64,000 bases of DNA from Niastella koreensis GR20-10 (GCF_000246855.1 NC_016609.1:7080744-7144743), one strand, 5' to 3'; shown: positions 17,930-27,698, numbered from the stretch's first letter. The notes: generated from the letters alone by a model not told the origin. Program-made: numbers and translations.

Positions 17930-19228
17930 ATGAAACTGTGGAGTAAAGAAAGCACCAGTACATCACAACTTGTTGAAGCCTTCACAGTAGGCCGCGACAA
18001 GGAATTTGATATTTTATTAGCGAAATACGACGTGCAGGGCTCTATAGCGCATGTACGCATGCTGGGTGAAGTAGGATTAATGACGAAAGAAGAAGCTGAC
18101 ATCGCCATAAAAGGTTTGGAAGGAATAGCTACCGAGATTGAACAGGGCCAGTTCAAAATTGAAGAAGGCATTGAAGACGTTCACTCCCAGGTTGAGTTTT
18201 TGCTCACCCAACGTATTGGCGATGCAGGTAAAAAGATCCATAGCGGCCGCAGCCGCAACGACCAGGTTGCTGTGGACATAAAATTATACCTGCGGGCCGA
18301 AGTGCTGGCAATAAAAGAGGAAGTAAAACAAACCTTTGACCTGCTGATAGCGCAAAGCGAAAAATTCAAAGACCATTTATTACCCGGTTATACCCACCTG
18401 CAAATAGCTATGCCTTCCTCATTTGGATTGTGGCTCGGCGCTTATGCAGAAAGCTTAACCGACGATATGGAACTGCTGGTCGCTGCTTACCAGGTAGCCA
18501 ATAAAAACCCCCTGGGCAGCGGCGCCGGTTATGGATCTTCTTTCCCTTTGAACAGAAGTCGCACTACCGAATTATTAGGGTTCAAAACCTTAAACTGGAA
18601 CTCGGTATACGCACAAATGAGCCGGGGCAGAACCGAAAAAGTAATTGCTACCGCCGTTGCCGGTGTGGCCAGCTCCATTGGCCGCCTGGCCATGGATTGC
18701 TGTTTGTATATCAATCAGAATTTTGGCTTTATTTCCTTCCCAACGGAATTAACAACCGGCAGCAGTATTATGCCGCATAAAAAGAATCCTGATGTGTTTG
18801 AACTGATCAGGGCTAAATGCAACCGCCTGCAGGCAGTACCTAACGAACTGGCTTTATTACTGGCCAACCTGCCCTCAGGTTATCACCGCGATCTTCAATT
18901 AACCAAAGAGATCTTATTCCCTGCTATTGAGGAATTAAAAGCCTGTTTACAAATGACCCGGTTAATGCTGGATAACATGTCGGTTAAAAGCAATATCCTG
19001 GACGATGAGAAATACAAATACCTGTTTAGTGTAGAAGCGGTAAATGAGTTGGTGAACAAAGGCATTCCTTTCCGCGAAGCGTACAAAGAGATAGGTAATC
19101 AAATTGAGAAAGGCGAGTTCAACTTCGACTATAAAAAACAACTACACCACGTGCATGAAGGCAGCATTGGTAACTTATGCAATAAAGAGATTGTGGAGGT
19201 TATGAATGGAGTGATGAAGAAATTCTAG
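17930..19228 (+). CDS. argH: Argininosuccinate lyase
   Basis: It splits argininosuccinate into arginine and fumarate, the last pathway step. The 432 residues show the superfamily signature GSSIMPHKKNP (about residues 278-288), the HSGRSRNDQVAVD substrate loop and the TVGRDKEFD start. It is the last gene of the operon. The stop codon touches a heptamer island of the type GYTACAG. The downstream gene is convergent, so transcription must end in the 105-bp spacer; no classical T-tailed hairpin was seen there, only the inverted heptamer islands. Confidence 0.96.
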   Translation: MKLWSKESTSTSQLVEAFTVGRDKEFDILLAKYDVQGSIAHVRMLGEVGLMTKEEADIAIKGLEGIATEIEQGQFKIEEGIEDVHSQVEFLLTQRIGDAGKKIHSGRSRNDQVAVDIKLYLRAEVLAIKEEVKQTFDLLIAQSEKFKDHLLPGYTHLQIAMPSSFGLWLGAYAESLTDDMELLVAAYQVANKNPLGSGAGYGSSFPLNRSRTTELLGFKTLNWNSVYAQMSRGRTEKVIATAVAGVASSIGRLAMDCCLYINQNFGFISFPTELTTGSSIMPHKKNPDVFELIRAKCNRLQAVPNELALLLANLPSGYHRDLQLTKEILFPAIEELKACLQMTRLMLDNMSVKSNILDDEKYKYLFSVEAVNELVNKGIPFREAYKEIGNQIEKGEFNFDYKKQLHHVHEGSIGNLCNKEIVEVMNGVMKKF

Positions 19229-19335
19229 CTACAGATTTCAGGTTACAGGCTACAAGGCTTGATATTCAGAGAGTCTGACAATAATCAGCATGCTGCATTT
19301 GAAGCCATGTAACCTGCAACCTGTAACCTGCAACT
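19228..19335. repeat. Inverted heptamer island pair, argH/M28 spacer
   Basis: Four 7-bp units (type GTTACAG) occupy 19228-19255 and begin in the argH stop codon. Four units of the complementary type (TGTAACC, TGCAACC) occupy 19308-19335 and reach the stop codon of the convergent peptidase gene. The same words occur at 24.8 and 37.2 kb. Confidence 0.9.
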
Positions 19336-20617
19336 ATCTTCTGAGACTTTCAGGCGCTACTCGCGCAGGCGTATCCTTCCCCGCAACAATAGATGTAGAA
19401 CTAATGGCAATGGCCCTGATAATGGCCGCCATATTATTCATATCCAGCGTTTCAATTTCATCTTCCTGCGTGTGATAAAACTTTTCGCTATCCATTTTTG
19501 AAGTGGAAATGGTATGAGCTGGTACACCCTGGCGGGCCAGTGTGGCATTATCACTTCTGTAAAATAATTGTTGATCGGGATATGGGTCGGGATAGAATTT
19601 AAAATCGGTGCCTTCCAGGTTCTTCTCCAGGATCTTGCCCATATCGGTTTTTTCGTAACCGGTAATAAAGGCCGAATTGGTACCCCATTTACTTTCGGTG
19701 CCAATCATTTCAATATTGAACATGGCCATTACCTTGTCGGGATTGAAATTCTGGGAGAAATACTGAGAGCCAAACCCACCGGCTTCTTCAGCAGTAAAAG
19801 CTACAAACACCAGGGTGCGTTCGTTCTTCTTTTGTTTGGCGAAATAATTGGCCAGCATAATTACGGCCGTAGTACCCGCAGCATCGTCATTGGCGCCGTT
19901 GTAGATACTATCACCGGCTGCATTGGCTTTGCCTACTCCCAGGTGGTCGTAGTGACCAGAGAAGATCACATATTCTTCTTTCTTCGATTTGCCGGGCAGA
20001 ATGCCAACCACATTTTTCAGCGGTCTGCTGCTTACGGTTTGTTTAAATTGTATGGAATATTCGCCTGCTTCTTCGGCCGACAGCACCATTACGATATCGC
20101 CCTTGGGAGTGAACAGCGAACTTCTTTTTATTCTTTCAAACATCATGCGGTGTACCGTATCAACCATCAACAGGTAATTGCCGCCTTCGCGCTTTATCTT
20201 CATCAATACATCTGGCAGCACGTCATGCGTTGTAACAACTACCTGTTTAAATCCTGACGACTGGTTAATTGATAATGATTCTTTGGCAGAAAGTACAGCC
20301 ACACTTTTTTCATCGAGCGTTTTGCCATTCATGGTACCGCTAACAGCAACCGGCTTATTATGGAACATGGCAAACTCCTGTAAAAAAGAAGAACCATTAC
20401 CTGGTTCCAACCCGGCCTTTTTAAATTCAGCGGCAATAAAGTCAGCAGCCTTGTCTATTTCGGGAGAAAACGCCTTGCGGCCACGCATATCATCAGCAGA
20501 AAGCGTTTTTTCTATGCGTTCCACTTCTTTAGCGTTAATAATCTTATTGATGGCTTGTGAAAATGCAGTTTGCTTTATCAGCAACAATAGGATAAAGTAC
20601 GAGCAACGCTTAACCAT
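19334..20617 (-). CDS. Secreted M28 family metallopeptidase
   Basis: A 427-residue exported protein with a signal peptide (residues 1-20, ending FSQA) and a zinc aminopeptidase domain of the M28 (peptidase Q/aminopeptidase S) type. Metal ligands and catalytic residues are visible: FSGHYDHLGVG (His, Asp), NGANDDAAGT (bridging Asp), FTAEEAGGFGS (Glu-Glu), MFNIEMIG (here Glu replaces the common Asp) and the late HTISTSKMDSEKFYH histidines. It probably trims peptides in the periplasm or outside. Single gene, convergent with argH. Confidence 0.9.
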   Translation of the reverse strand: MVKRCSYFILLLLIKQTAFSQAINKIINAKEVERIEKTLSADDMRGRKAFSPEIDKAADFIAAEFKKAGLEPGNGSSFLQEFAMFHNKPVAVSGTMNGKTLDEKSVAVLSAKESLSINQSSGFKQVVVTTHDVLPDVLMKIKREGGNYLLMVDTVHRMMFERIKRSSLFTPKGDIVMVLSAEEAGEYSIQFKQTVSSRPLKNVVGILPGKSKKEEYVIFSGHYDHLGVGKANAAGDSIYNGANDDAAGTTAVIMLANYFAKQKKNERTLVFVAFTAEEAGGFGSQYFSQNFNPDKVMAMFNIEMIGTESKWGTNSAFITGYEKTDMGKILEKNLEGTDFKFYPDPYPDQQLFYRSDNATLARQGVPAHTISTSKMDSEKFYHTQEDEIETLDMNNMAAIIRAIAISSTSIVAGKDTPARVAPESLRR

Positions 20618-20665
20618 GGATTAACTTATTTCAAGATTCGCGAATAAATTCCAGTCTAATAATAT

Positions 20666-20790
20666 ATGCTGAATGCTGAACGCATAAGGCTTAACGCTTG
20701 TCTCCGCGATTTTGGAAATCTGCCAGCCGGCAGCATGCTCAGCGTTCGGAGGGTTGCGTTTAGTGTCGCGCGTTAAACATTCTGCGTTTT
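20666..20790. repeat. Inverted heptamer island pair before the LytTR regulator end
   Basis: Five units (types ATGCTGA and ACGCTTG) occupy 20666-20700. Seven units (type GCGTTNN) occupy 20742-20790 in unbroken 7-bp register and run into the stop codon of the response regulator. The word set matches the nadE/gldB and AraC spacers. Confidence 0.8.
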
Positions 20791-21523
20791 AAAGGCTCAT
20801 CATTTCTTTAAACTTCACCGTTTGCCTGCGGCTTACTTCTATCTTCTCGCCTCCTTTCAGTTCAAGCAATAACCCGCCATTGAAGTACGGTTCAATTTTA
20901 TCTATCAGCCGGAGGTTTACAATATGTTTACGGTTGGCCCTGAAGAATGTTTTTTCATCCAACCTTTCTTCCAAAGCATTCAGTGATTTTAAGATCAGTG
21001 GCTTGTTGGGCCCAAAGTATACTTTGGCATAGTTGCCCACGCTCTCAAACAATCTGATGTCTGACAGCTTTACAAACCAGCAACGCTCGCCATCTTTTAC
21101 AAACACCTGGTCGTTCTCGCTTAAAATGCTGCGGTTAAAATTTACCGGCACCATGGGGCCCTGTTCGCGCTCTTCCTGCAAATGCAGCTTTTGAATAGCA
21201 TCGGCCAGTCTTTTAGGTTCAACAGGCTTTAACAGGTAATCGAGTGCGTTTACTTCAAATGCCTTCAAAGCATATTCATCATACGCCGTGGTAAAAATTA
21301 CGAGGGGTGCTTTATCCAGTTCCGACAACATATCGAAACCGGTTTTACCAGGCATTTGTATATCCAGAAAAATGAGATCGGGATTTATGTTCTCTATTTT
21401 CTCAACTCCTTCACCGGCATTGCTTGCTTCTGCCACTACTTCAATTTCGGGAAAATCCATAAGCAGTTTCCGCAGTTCACTTCTGGCCAGCCGTTCGTCG
21501 TCGATAATGATGGCTTTAATCAT
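20789..21523 (-). CDS. LytTR-type response regulator
   Basis: The 244-residue protein has a receiver domain (1-120) with the phosphoacceptor Asp in LIFLDIQMPGKTG, and a C-terminal LytTR DNA-binding domain (about 140-244) with the usual FRANRKHIVNL motif. It starts 8 bp after the stop of the histidine kinase upstream in the same direction, so the two form an operon and a two-component system. The target genes cannot be inferred. In Bacteroidota such pairs are often autoregulatory and located away from their targets. Confidence 0.93.
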   Translation of the reverse strand: MIKAIIIDDERLARSELRKLLMDFPEIEVVAEASNAGEGVEKIENINPDLIFLDIQMPGKTGFDMLSELDKAPLVIFTTAYDEYALKAFEVNALDYLLKPVEPKRLADAIQKLHLQEEREQGPMVPVNFNRSILSENDQVFVKDGERCWFVKLSDIRLFESVGNYAKVYFGPNKPLILKSLNALEERLDEKTFFRANRKHIVNLRLIDKIEPYFNGGLLLELKGGEKIEVSRRQTVKFKEMMSL

Positions 21524-21531
21524 AACTGGTT

Positions 21532-22587
21532 TTATTTTATTTCAACAGGGATCAGTATGCGGGCTTCCACCAGGTCAGATCCCACTTGCTTTATTTCAAA
21601 GTTAGCCTTTTCACCAAACAATAACTGCAACCGGTTTTTGGTGCTGAACAGGCCAAAACCATCGCCCTCCTGCACGTGTCCGTTCAGGTGCCCGGTATTC
21701 AGCACCACCATTTCATGGCAGTTCTCTTTAAAATCAGAGATCACCCTAACCACGCCGCCATGTATCTGCTTTCCGATCCCGTGTTTTATCGCGTTCTCTA
21801 CCAGCGTTTGCAACATCATCGGCGGCACCGGTTGGTCAAGCGTATCTTCATCTATCTGGTATTCTATCTTTAACCGGTCCTCAAAACGAATGTATTCCAG
21901 CGCCAGGTAATCTTTCACAATTCCCAGTTCTCTTTCAAAAGGCACCGTTTCTACCTTTTCGGCCTGCATGCTGCTGCGTAATATATTACTGAGTTCGGTA
22001 ATGGCATTACGGGCCCGGTTGGGATTTTCATCGATCAAGGCCCGGATGCTGTTCAGGGCGTTAAAAATGAAGTGCGGGTTGATGTGCGATTTTATGGTTT
22101 TCAGTTCCAGCTCCTTTACCAGCGATTCCAGCCGGATCTTATCCAACTGCGCCTGCCGCGTTCTTACCACATAGTGATAGGCAAAATAGATCAGGTTCCA
22201 CACAATGATTATGAAAAAATACCCCAGGGAGATCCGGATCACCTTGTTCAGAAAAGAAAGCTGGCGCTGTTTTTCCGATTCAATCCCCATCCATTCCTCT
22301 ACCTGGGCCGTGGTGGACCCATAAATAAGGGTGAACACAATGGAAATCAGGATTATATACATAACCTGCTCATTCACCGGCCGGTCAACCAGCCTGCTCT
22401 CCAGGATAACCACCCGCATTACATGGGTAATAACAAACCCAACCAGTGCTTCGGAGACCAGCATCTTGTAAAAAGAAGGCTGGATGCCTGTACGCAGGGT
22501 CAGGTAGAAAAAAATATATACTAAAATAAACGCACTCCAGCCACCAATTTGGCAAAGCCAGTAATATGGAATTCTCTTCTTCATCAT
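21532..22587 (-). CDS. LytS/YehU-type sensor histidine kinase
   Basis: Four membrane helices fill the first half (about residues 10-130). They are followed by a coiled linker and the His_kinase (LytS) domain with the phosphorylated histidine in IKSHINPHFIFNALNSIRAL. The ATPase part shows PPMMLQTLVENAIKHGIGK (N box) and GDGFGL (G box). I prefer the start MMKKRIPYYW at 22587 because it directly precedes the first helix; an extension to 22617 adds ten residues with no known feature. It has no periplasmic sensor domain, so the stimulus is probably sensed in the membrane. Confidence 0.9.
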   Translation of the reverse strand: MMKKRIPYYWLCQIGGWSAFILVYIFFYLTLRTGIQPSFYKMLVSEALVGFVITHVMRVVILESRLVDRPVNEQVMYIILISIVFTLIYGSTTAQVEEWMGIESEKQRQLSFLNKVIRISLGYFFIIIVWNLIYFAYHYVVRTRQAQLDKIRLESLVKELELKTIKSHINPHFIFNALNSIRALIDENPNRARNAITELSNILRSSMQAEKVETVPFERELGIVKDYLALEYIRFEDRLKIEYQIDEDTLDQPVPPMMLQTLVENAIKHGIGKQIHGGVVRVISDFKENCHEMVVLNTGHLNGHVQEGDGFGLFSTKNRLQLLFGEKANFEIKQVGSDLVEARILIPVEIK

Positions 22588-22799
22588 ACTTGTTGGAACT
22601 TCAACAAAGCTAGACAATTAGCCCACTTTGCATTTTTATTTGGGATATATGGCCGTATAAATAGGTTACCGGCACTACAAAGTAGTGAAATTGCCAGGGA
22701 AATATGCCTGTTATTTACAAGCGGCAATTTATTGTACCCTGGCCTGCTTTTTTGTTCTGTTAAAATATTGACATTATTAGGGCTCATGCATTAAAGCTG

Positions 22800-22807
22800 T
22801 ATTTTTG
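22800..22807 (+). promoter_or_regulatory. -7 box of dxs
   Basis: TATTTTTG is a perfect TAnnTTTG match 34 bp upstream of the dxs ATG. It supports the ATG at 22842 over a TTG at 22818. Confidence 0.5.
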
Positions 22808-22841
22808 TAAATCAATTTTGTTACTAAATCTAGTTGCTAAA

Positions 22842-24773
22842 ATGGACATTACACCCGGCCCATTGTTGACTACCATCAATTCCCCAGCCGATCTTAAGCA
22901 GTTGACGAGAGAGCAGTTACATCAGGTTTGTGATGAATTAAGACAGTACATTATCGATGTGGTAAGTGTACACGGCGGGCATTTTGCCGCCAGCCTGGGT
23001 GTGGTAGAGCTTACCGTAGCATTACATTACATTTACAATACACCTTACGACCAGCTGGTTTGGGATGTAGGGCATCAGGCGTACGGCCATAAGATCCTCA
23101 CCGGCCGCCGGGATGAATTTCATACCAACCGTAAATACCACGGTATTAGTGGTTTTCCCAAACGCAATGAAAGTGAATACGACACATTTGGCGTAGGCCA
23201 CTCTTCCACCTCCATTTCCGCTGCGCTGGGGATGGCCATGGCTGCCAAATACAAAAAAGAGAGCCGCAAATCGGTGGCTGTGATTGGCGATGGCGCCCTT
23301 ACCGCCGGGTTGGCGTTTGAAGGAATGAACCACGCCGGCGTAGCTGATTCTGACATCCTGATTATTCTGAACGATAACTGTATGAGCATCGACCCCAACG
23401 TGGGCGCGCTCAGGGAATATCTTACTGATATCACCACCTCTCCTACCTATAACCGCTTCAAAGATGATATCTGGAAGGCGCTGGGCAAATTACCTGTTGG
23501 TAAAAATTTTACCCGCGAAATGGCCAGCAAGCTCGAACATAGCATCAAAGGTTTCATCAACAAAAGCAGTAACCTGTTTGAAGCATTGAACCTGCGGTAT
23601 TTTGGTCCAATCGACGGCAACAACATCACCAAGCTGGTTGATACCCTGCAGGACATGAAAAAGATCCCCGGTCCCAAATTGTTGCACGTGCTTACAGTGA
23701 AAGGAAAGGGTTATGCCCTGGCTGAAAAAGAACAAACGCTGTGGCATGCACCCGGTTTGTTCGACAAGATCACCGGCGAGATCTATAAAAAGAAATACGA
23801 CACCCCACAACCGCCCAAATACCAGGATGTATTTGGCCATACCATTATTGAACTGGCCGAAAAGAACGACAAGATCTTTGGCGTAACACCTGCCATGCCT
23901 TCCGGTTCTTCGCTCAAGTTTATGATGGATAAAATGCCAGACCGCGCTTTTGACGTGGGCATTTGCGAACAACACGCGGTTACCCTCAGCGCCGGTATGG
24001 CCACACAGGGTATGCGGGTGTTCTGTAATATCTACTCTTCGTTTATGCAGCGCGCTTACGACCAGGTAGTACATGATGTAGCCATTCAAAAACTGCCGGT
24101 AGTAATGGTGCTCGACCGCGCCGGACTGGTTGGTGAAGATGGCCCTACGCACCATGGCGCTTATGATATTGCTTACATGCGTTGTATCCCCAACCTGGTT
24201 ATCAGCGCCCCCATGAACGAAAGCGAATTGCGCAACCTTATGTATACCGCTCAGCTGGATACCATGCAGTTGCCTTTCGTAATCCGCTATCCGCGCGGCC
24301 AGGGTGTACTGCCTGAATGGAAAACGCCTTTTGAAGAAATTCAGATTGGCAAGGGCAGAAAGCTGAAAGATGGTCAGGATATCGCTATCCTTTCTATTGG
24401 TCATCCCGGCAACTTTGCTACTGCAGCCATCCGCGAATTGAAAATGGATGGACTGAACCCTGCGCATTATGACATGCGTTTTGTTAAACCGCTCGACGAA
24501 GCTTTGTTACACGAAGTATTCAACAAGTATGATAAGGTGCTTACTGTAGAAGATGGTACCGTTACCGGTGGTTTTGGCAGCGCGGTGCTGGAGTTCATGG
24601 CAAAACACAATTACAAAGCCGAAGTAAAAATATTAGGTATTCCCGATGCTATTGTTGAACATGGTTCGCCCAAAGAACTGTATCATGAATGTGCATTCGA
24701 TGCACCGGGTATTGCCGCTGCAGTACGCGAAATGATGAAGGGGAAGGTTACTGTAAGTGAATTATTGGGTTAA
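22842..24773 (+). CDS. dxs: 1-Deoxy-D-xylulose-5-phosphate synthase
   Basis: It joins pyruvate and glyceraldehyde-3-phosphate with thiamine diphosphate, the first step of the MEP isoprenoid pathway. The 643 residues show HGGHFAASLGVVELTVAL, the thiamine/Mg motif GDGALTAGLAFEGMNHAG...NDN, the transketolase-like second domain with the catalytic Glu in GICEQHAV, and the C-terminal domain ending in VEHGSP. The start at 22842 gives the standard N-terminus. Prenyl diphosphates from this pathway would also be the substrate for the GGGPS-like enzyme at 9.5 kb. No operon partner is visible. Confidence 0.97.
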   Translation: MDITPGPLLTTINSPADLKQLTREQLHQVCDELRQYIIDVVSVHGGHFAASLGVVELTVALHYIYNTPYDQLVWDVGHQAYGHKILTGRRDEFHTNRKYHGISGFPKRNESEYDTFGVGHSSTSISAALGMAMAAKYKKESRKSVAVIGDGALTAGLAFEGMNHAGVADSDILIILNDNCMSIDPNVGALREYLTDITTSPTYNRFKDDIWKALGKLPVGKNFTREMASKLEHSIKGFINKSSNLFEALNLRYFGPIDGNNITKLVDTLQDMKKIPGPKLLHVLTVKGKGYALAEKEQTLWHAPGLFDKITGEIYKKKYDTPQPPKYQDVFGHTIIELAEKNDKIFGVTPAMPSGSSLKFMMDKMPDRAFDVGICEQHAVTLSAGMATQGMRVFCNIYSSFMQRAYDQVVHDVAIQKLPVVMVLDRAGLVGEDGPTHHGAYDIAYMRCIPNLVISAPMNESELRNLMYTAQLDTMQLPFVIRYPRGQGVLPEWKTPFEEIQIGKGRKLKDGQDIAILSIGHPGNFATAAIRELKMDGLNPAHYDMRFVKPLDEALLHEVFNKYDKVLTVEDGTVTGGFGSAVLEFMAKHNYKAEVKILGIPDAIVEHGSPKELYHECAFDAPGIAAAVREMMKGKVTVSELLG

Positions 24774-24796
24774 TTGGCTTTTGTAAGCAACTGGCA

Positions 24797-24879
24797 GTTA
24801 CAGGTTACAAGTTTCAGGTTACAGGGTTTTAGAATATCAAGCCTTGCAACATGGAACCTGAAACCTGTAACTTTTTTTT
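24797..24879 (+). terminator. Heptamer islands forming the dxs terminator
   Basis: Four units of type GTTACAG (24797-24824) and four reverse-complementary units of type TGNAACC (24845-24872) can pair into a long bulged hairpin, followed at once by eight T residues (24872-24879). Here the island pair clearly looks like a working terminator. Confidence 0.75.
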
Positions 24880-24949
24880 AACACCCCAGCGCTCGTTTTC
24901 AATATGGATTTCTTTCAGGTTAGCGTCTTCCTATCCATAACCCTGCAAC

Positions 24950-25594
24950 ATGAAACGAATCCTGTTTCTATCCCTGGCGTTGTTTCTTGGTTTTTTATTA
25001 ACTGCCGCGGCCTGGTATTATACCAAACTCGAACCCGGCAAACCATCTCCCATTTCAGCAGCAGTGTCAAACAAGGAAATACTAACCCGGTTAAACGGGC
25101 ATGCCACTTCCCTGCTGGCCTACGCCAAACAAAACAAGTATAATACCAGCACCTGTTTTATGATTGATATGAGTTTAGGCTCGGGGAAGAACCGGTTCTT
25201 TGTATATGACTTTCAAAAAAAGGCGGTTGCTGATGCCGGACTGGTAGCGCATGGCTGCTGCAACAAAAACTGGTTGAACGGCCGGCAATATGGCAACGAA
25301 GTGGGTTGCGGCTGTACATCACTGGGGAAGTATAAAATTGGCTATCCATACACCGGCAGGTTCGGCAGGGCGTATAAATTATATGGGCTGGATGCCACCA
25401 ACAGCAATGCCTTTAAACGTTTTGTAGTACTTCATTCCTATGGTGCTGTTCCCAATAACGAGGTTGATCCGCTGCCTATTTGCCAAAGCGATGGCTGCCC
25501 CATGGTGGCTGCGGCTTTTTTACAAAAGCTGGGGAAAATTATCGACCAATCGCCACAACCGGTCCTGTTATATATTTTCGATAAGAACTGGTGA
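24950..25594 (+). CDS. L,D-transpeptidase catalytic domain (YkuD_2-like) exported protein
   Basis: The 214-residue protein has an N-terminal signal anchor (residues 1-22) and a murein L,D-transpeptidase-like domain. The conserved His is in VVLHSYGAVP and the catalytic Cys in QSDGCPMVA, preceded by a Cys-rich segment (GCCNKNW, GCGCTS) typical of this subfamily. It probably remodels peptidoglycan crosslinks or anchors proteins in the periplasm, inferred from the family. An upstream in-frame extension to 24904 crosses the gene's own signal peptide and was not used. The stop codon is immersed in a GTGAGTA-type heptamer island. Confidence 0.85.
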   Translation: MKRILFLSLALFLGFLLTAAAWYYTKLEPGKPSPISAAVSNKEILTRLNGHATSLLAYAKQNKYNTSTCFMIDMSLGSGKNRFFVYDFQKKAVADAGLVAHGCCNKNWLNGRQYGNEVGCGCTSLGKYKIGYPYTGRFGRAYKLYGLDATNSNAFKRFVVLHSYGAVPNNEVDPLPICQSDGCPMVAAAFLQKLGKIIDQSPQPVLLYIFDKNW

Positions 25595-25691
25595 GTCGTG
25601 AATGTGAGTAGTGAGTAGTCAGTAGTGAGTAAGCTCGCAAATATTTAGACTTCTGAACAATTGGGAACCCACTCACTACTCACTACTGCCT
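25591..25691. repeat. Inverted heptamer island pair, GTGAGTA type
   Basis: About six units of GTGAGTA type (one with a 1-bp deletion) occupy 25591-25631 and include the stop codon of the upstream gene. Three complementary ACTCACT-type units at 25671-25691 reach the scpA stop codon. Confidence 0.9.
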
Positions 25692-26520
25692 ATAATACTG
25701 ATTCCGGTTGTCTGTCGGGGTCATCATCAGGGTTAAGCGGTGGCTGATCCGGATCTACGTCCTGTTCCCAGTTTTCGTTCAACTCAATAATGAAGTTATT
25801 ACGCCCCTCACCTACCATGATGGTCATATATTTCATTTGTATCAGTTCCAGCATAGAGAGGAAGATAAAGATGGCATGGATGCGGTCCTGGCAAACATCG
25901 AAGATCTTATCAAACGGCATTACCTTTTCTTTCTTCACCTTTTCCAGCGCATATACCCGGCTTTCTTCCATGGTGTAAGCGTACTTCACCACGGTATGCA
26001 CCGGCTTCATTACGTTTCGCTGCTCAACCTTCTTCATTACCTTTTCAAAAGTCTTCATCAATTTGAAAAGTGTAATGGTTTGAATTTCAGTTCCCTCTCC
26101 GCTTTCTTCCCCAATGGTGGCAATTTCCTTAGACAAATTACCCCGGCGCACCATCAGCATGCGGATGGCTTCCATTTCGGCCATTTTAGCCGAGGCTTCC
26201 TTAAAGCGTTTGTATTCAAGGATCTTGTCAACCAGTTCCTGGCGGGGATCTATCTCATTACCCTGCGCATCCAGTTCTTTACGGGGAAGTAACATCCTGG
26301 CCTTGATACGCATCAGGGTGGAAACGAACAGAATAAATTCACTGGAAAGCTCAATATTCAATTGTTCCTGACCATGAATATATTCAAGGAAATCCTTTAT
26401 AATGCTGCTGATAGGAATATTATAAATATCCAATTCATCCCGCTCAATAAAGAACAGTAGCAGGTCGAACGGACCCTCAAACTGAGGCAATTTGATTTGA
26501 TATGACGGTGCTTGACTCAC
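25690..26520 (-). CDS. scpA: Segregation and condensation protein A
   Basis: ScpA is the kleisin that bridges SMC ATPase heads and helps chromosome segregation. The 276 residues show the N-terminal kleisin motif FEGPFDLLLFFIERDELDIYNIPIS and the winged-helix C-terminal end (FIFLSMLELIQMKYMTI). An acidic, Pro/Asp-rich tail follows. No scpB or smc lies nearby, which is usual in Bacteroidota. The 190-bp region upstream has no island but carries a strong hairpin near 26645. Confidence 0.92.
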   Translation of the reverse strand: MSQAPSYQIKLPQFEGPFDLLLFFIERDELDIYNIPISSIIKDFLEYIHGQEQLNIELSSEFILFVSTLMRIKARMLLPRKELDAQGNEIDPRQELVDKILEYKRFKEASAKMAEMEAIRMLMVRRGNLSKEIATIGEESGEGTEIQTITLFKLMKTFEKVMKKVEQRNVMKPVHTVVKYAYTMEESRVYALEKVKKEKVMPFDKIFDVCQDRIHAIFIFLSMLELIQMKYMTIMVGEGRNNFIIELNENWEQDVDPDQPPLNPDDDPDRQPESVL

Positions 26521-26644
26521 TTACTAATATTTTAACCCATCCCTGCATTGGCGGGGAGCCAACAAACGTACGCCAAAAAAACAATTGCAGAAAATTACAG
26601 GCCTCCCCGGTTTCAATTTGTACATAAGTTGTGAAAACTATGAA

Positions 26645-26676
26645 CCCCGGTTCTTCGACTACCCTCAGAACCGGGG
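26645..26676. terminator. 10-bp GC-rich hairpin after the DUF3078 gene
   Basis: CCCCGGTTCT pairs with AGAACCGGGG around a 12-nt loop that reads TCGACTACCCTC. On the minus strand it follows the DUF3078 stop codon and is trailed by a moderately T-rich stretch. The loop resembles the TTCGACT-type mobile palindromes I know from other Bacteroidota, but I could not check this. Confidence 0.55.
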
Positions 26677-26711
26677 CTTACGATATTTCTACTTCGCTCA
26701 TGATCAATTAT

Positions 26712-27644
26712 TTAGAACTTTCGCTGGTAGGCAATTCCTACATACTGCCGCACCTGCATGCGGGCGCCATTCTTGTTTTTCCCAAAGATCTTTACATCAT
26801 CGTCATAAATCAGGTCGCAGCCAATGGTAAAGCCAAAACCTTTATAAACTGCCATGGTAAGCAGGTTGGTCATGAAAAGGTCGATGTTCTGGGGATTGTG
26901 TTTGTAGTTGGAGAACAGATCTAATTTGGCTTTATAAGTAAGGCCTTTTATCACCTCTTTATAGTAATTCGCGGTTAAATAAGCACCCAACTCATTACGA
27001 ACTGTTTTGCCGGTATCAACCCCATAAGAGCCTTTTGACGACAGGGTATCGTCTTTCACTATTGTCCAGCGGGAAGTAAAAGGTGAAACGAAGAGTGAAA
27101 AATTGGGGGTAGGTTTCCAATCCAAACCCGCTGAAAGGATCAAATAGGCCGGGGCCAGAAAGGTAGAGGTTTTTATTTTAGTAGTATCATTGGGATAATT
27201 ATATCCATCCGTAAACTGGGTACGAAAGTTAAGCAGTCCGGTAAGGAACACATGGTCAAATAACTGGTAACCATACTTGGAAGTACCGTCTATGCGGTCA
27301 TTTGTTTTACGGGTACCCAGTGAGGTAGTGTTTACATAGCCCAGTTCCAGGTCAATGGAATTATCCCAGGAATGCCTGCCCTTTTTATAAAATGCAAATG
27401 CATTAAATAATCCATTGCCGTTAAAAGAGAACTGGTCACCACCAGCGGCCCAGTTGGTGAGCGAAGTTTGGCCAAGCGTAAGGTTGAACATGCCACCTGT
27501 TTTCCAGGTTTTAACCGTAGTATCACTCTCGTCTTTCTTGATTGTTTTTCCTGCTTCATTCCTTAACTCCTGAACGGTTTTGTCTTGTGCAATGCTGGTA
27601 ACTGTTATGCTAAGAACAGCTACGGCCAGTGCCAACTTCTTCAT
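26712..27644 (-). CDS. DUF3078 outer-membrane-like protein
   Basis: A 310-residue exported protein with a signal peptide (1-20, ending SIAQ). It has the DUF3078 hallmark GGMFNLTLGQTSLTNWAAGGDQFSFNGNG-type region near residues 50-75, given here only in outline. The rest is alternating beta-strand sequence ending in an aromatic F, as expected for an outer-membrane barrel. The family is widespread in Bacteroidota and its function is unknown. The mscL terminator separates it from mscL. Confidence 0.85.
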   Translation of the reverse strand: MKKLALAVAVLSITVTSIAQDKTVQELRNEAGKTIKKDESDTTVKTWKTGGMFNLTLGQTSLTNWAAGGDQFSFNGNGLFNAFAFYKKGRHSWDNSIDLELGYVNTTSLGTRKTNDRIDGTSKYGYQLFDHVFLTGLLNFRTQFTDGYNYPNDTTKIKTSTFLAPAYLILSAGLDWKPTPNFSLFVSPFTSRWTIVKDDTLSSKGSYGVDTGKTVRNELGAYLTANYYKEVIKGLTYKAKLDLFSNYKHNPQNIDLFMTNLLTMAVYKGFGFTIGCDLIYDDDVKIFGKNKNGARMQVRQYVGIAYQRKF

Positions 27645-27663
27645 AATATAAATTGAATAGATT

Positions 27664-27698
27664 AAAAAAAGGCATTTTGATTAAATTCAAAATGCCTT
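27664..27698 (-). terminator. Intrinsic terminator of mscL
   Basis: A 12-bp perfect stem (AAGGCATTTTGA with TCAAAATGCCTT) and six-base loop is followed on the minus strand by a seven-T run. It lies 22 bp past the mscL stop codon. Confidence 0.9.
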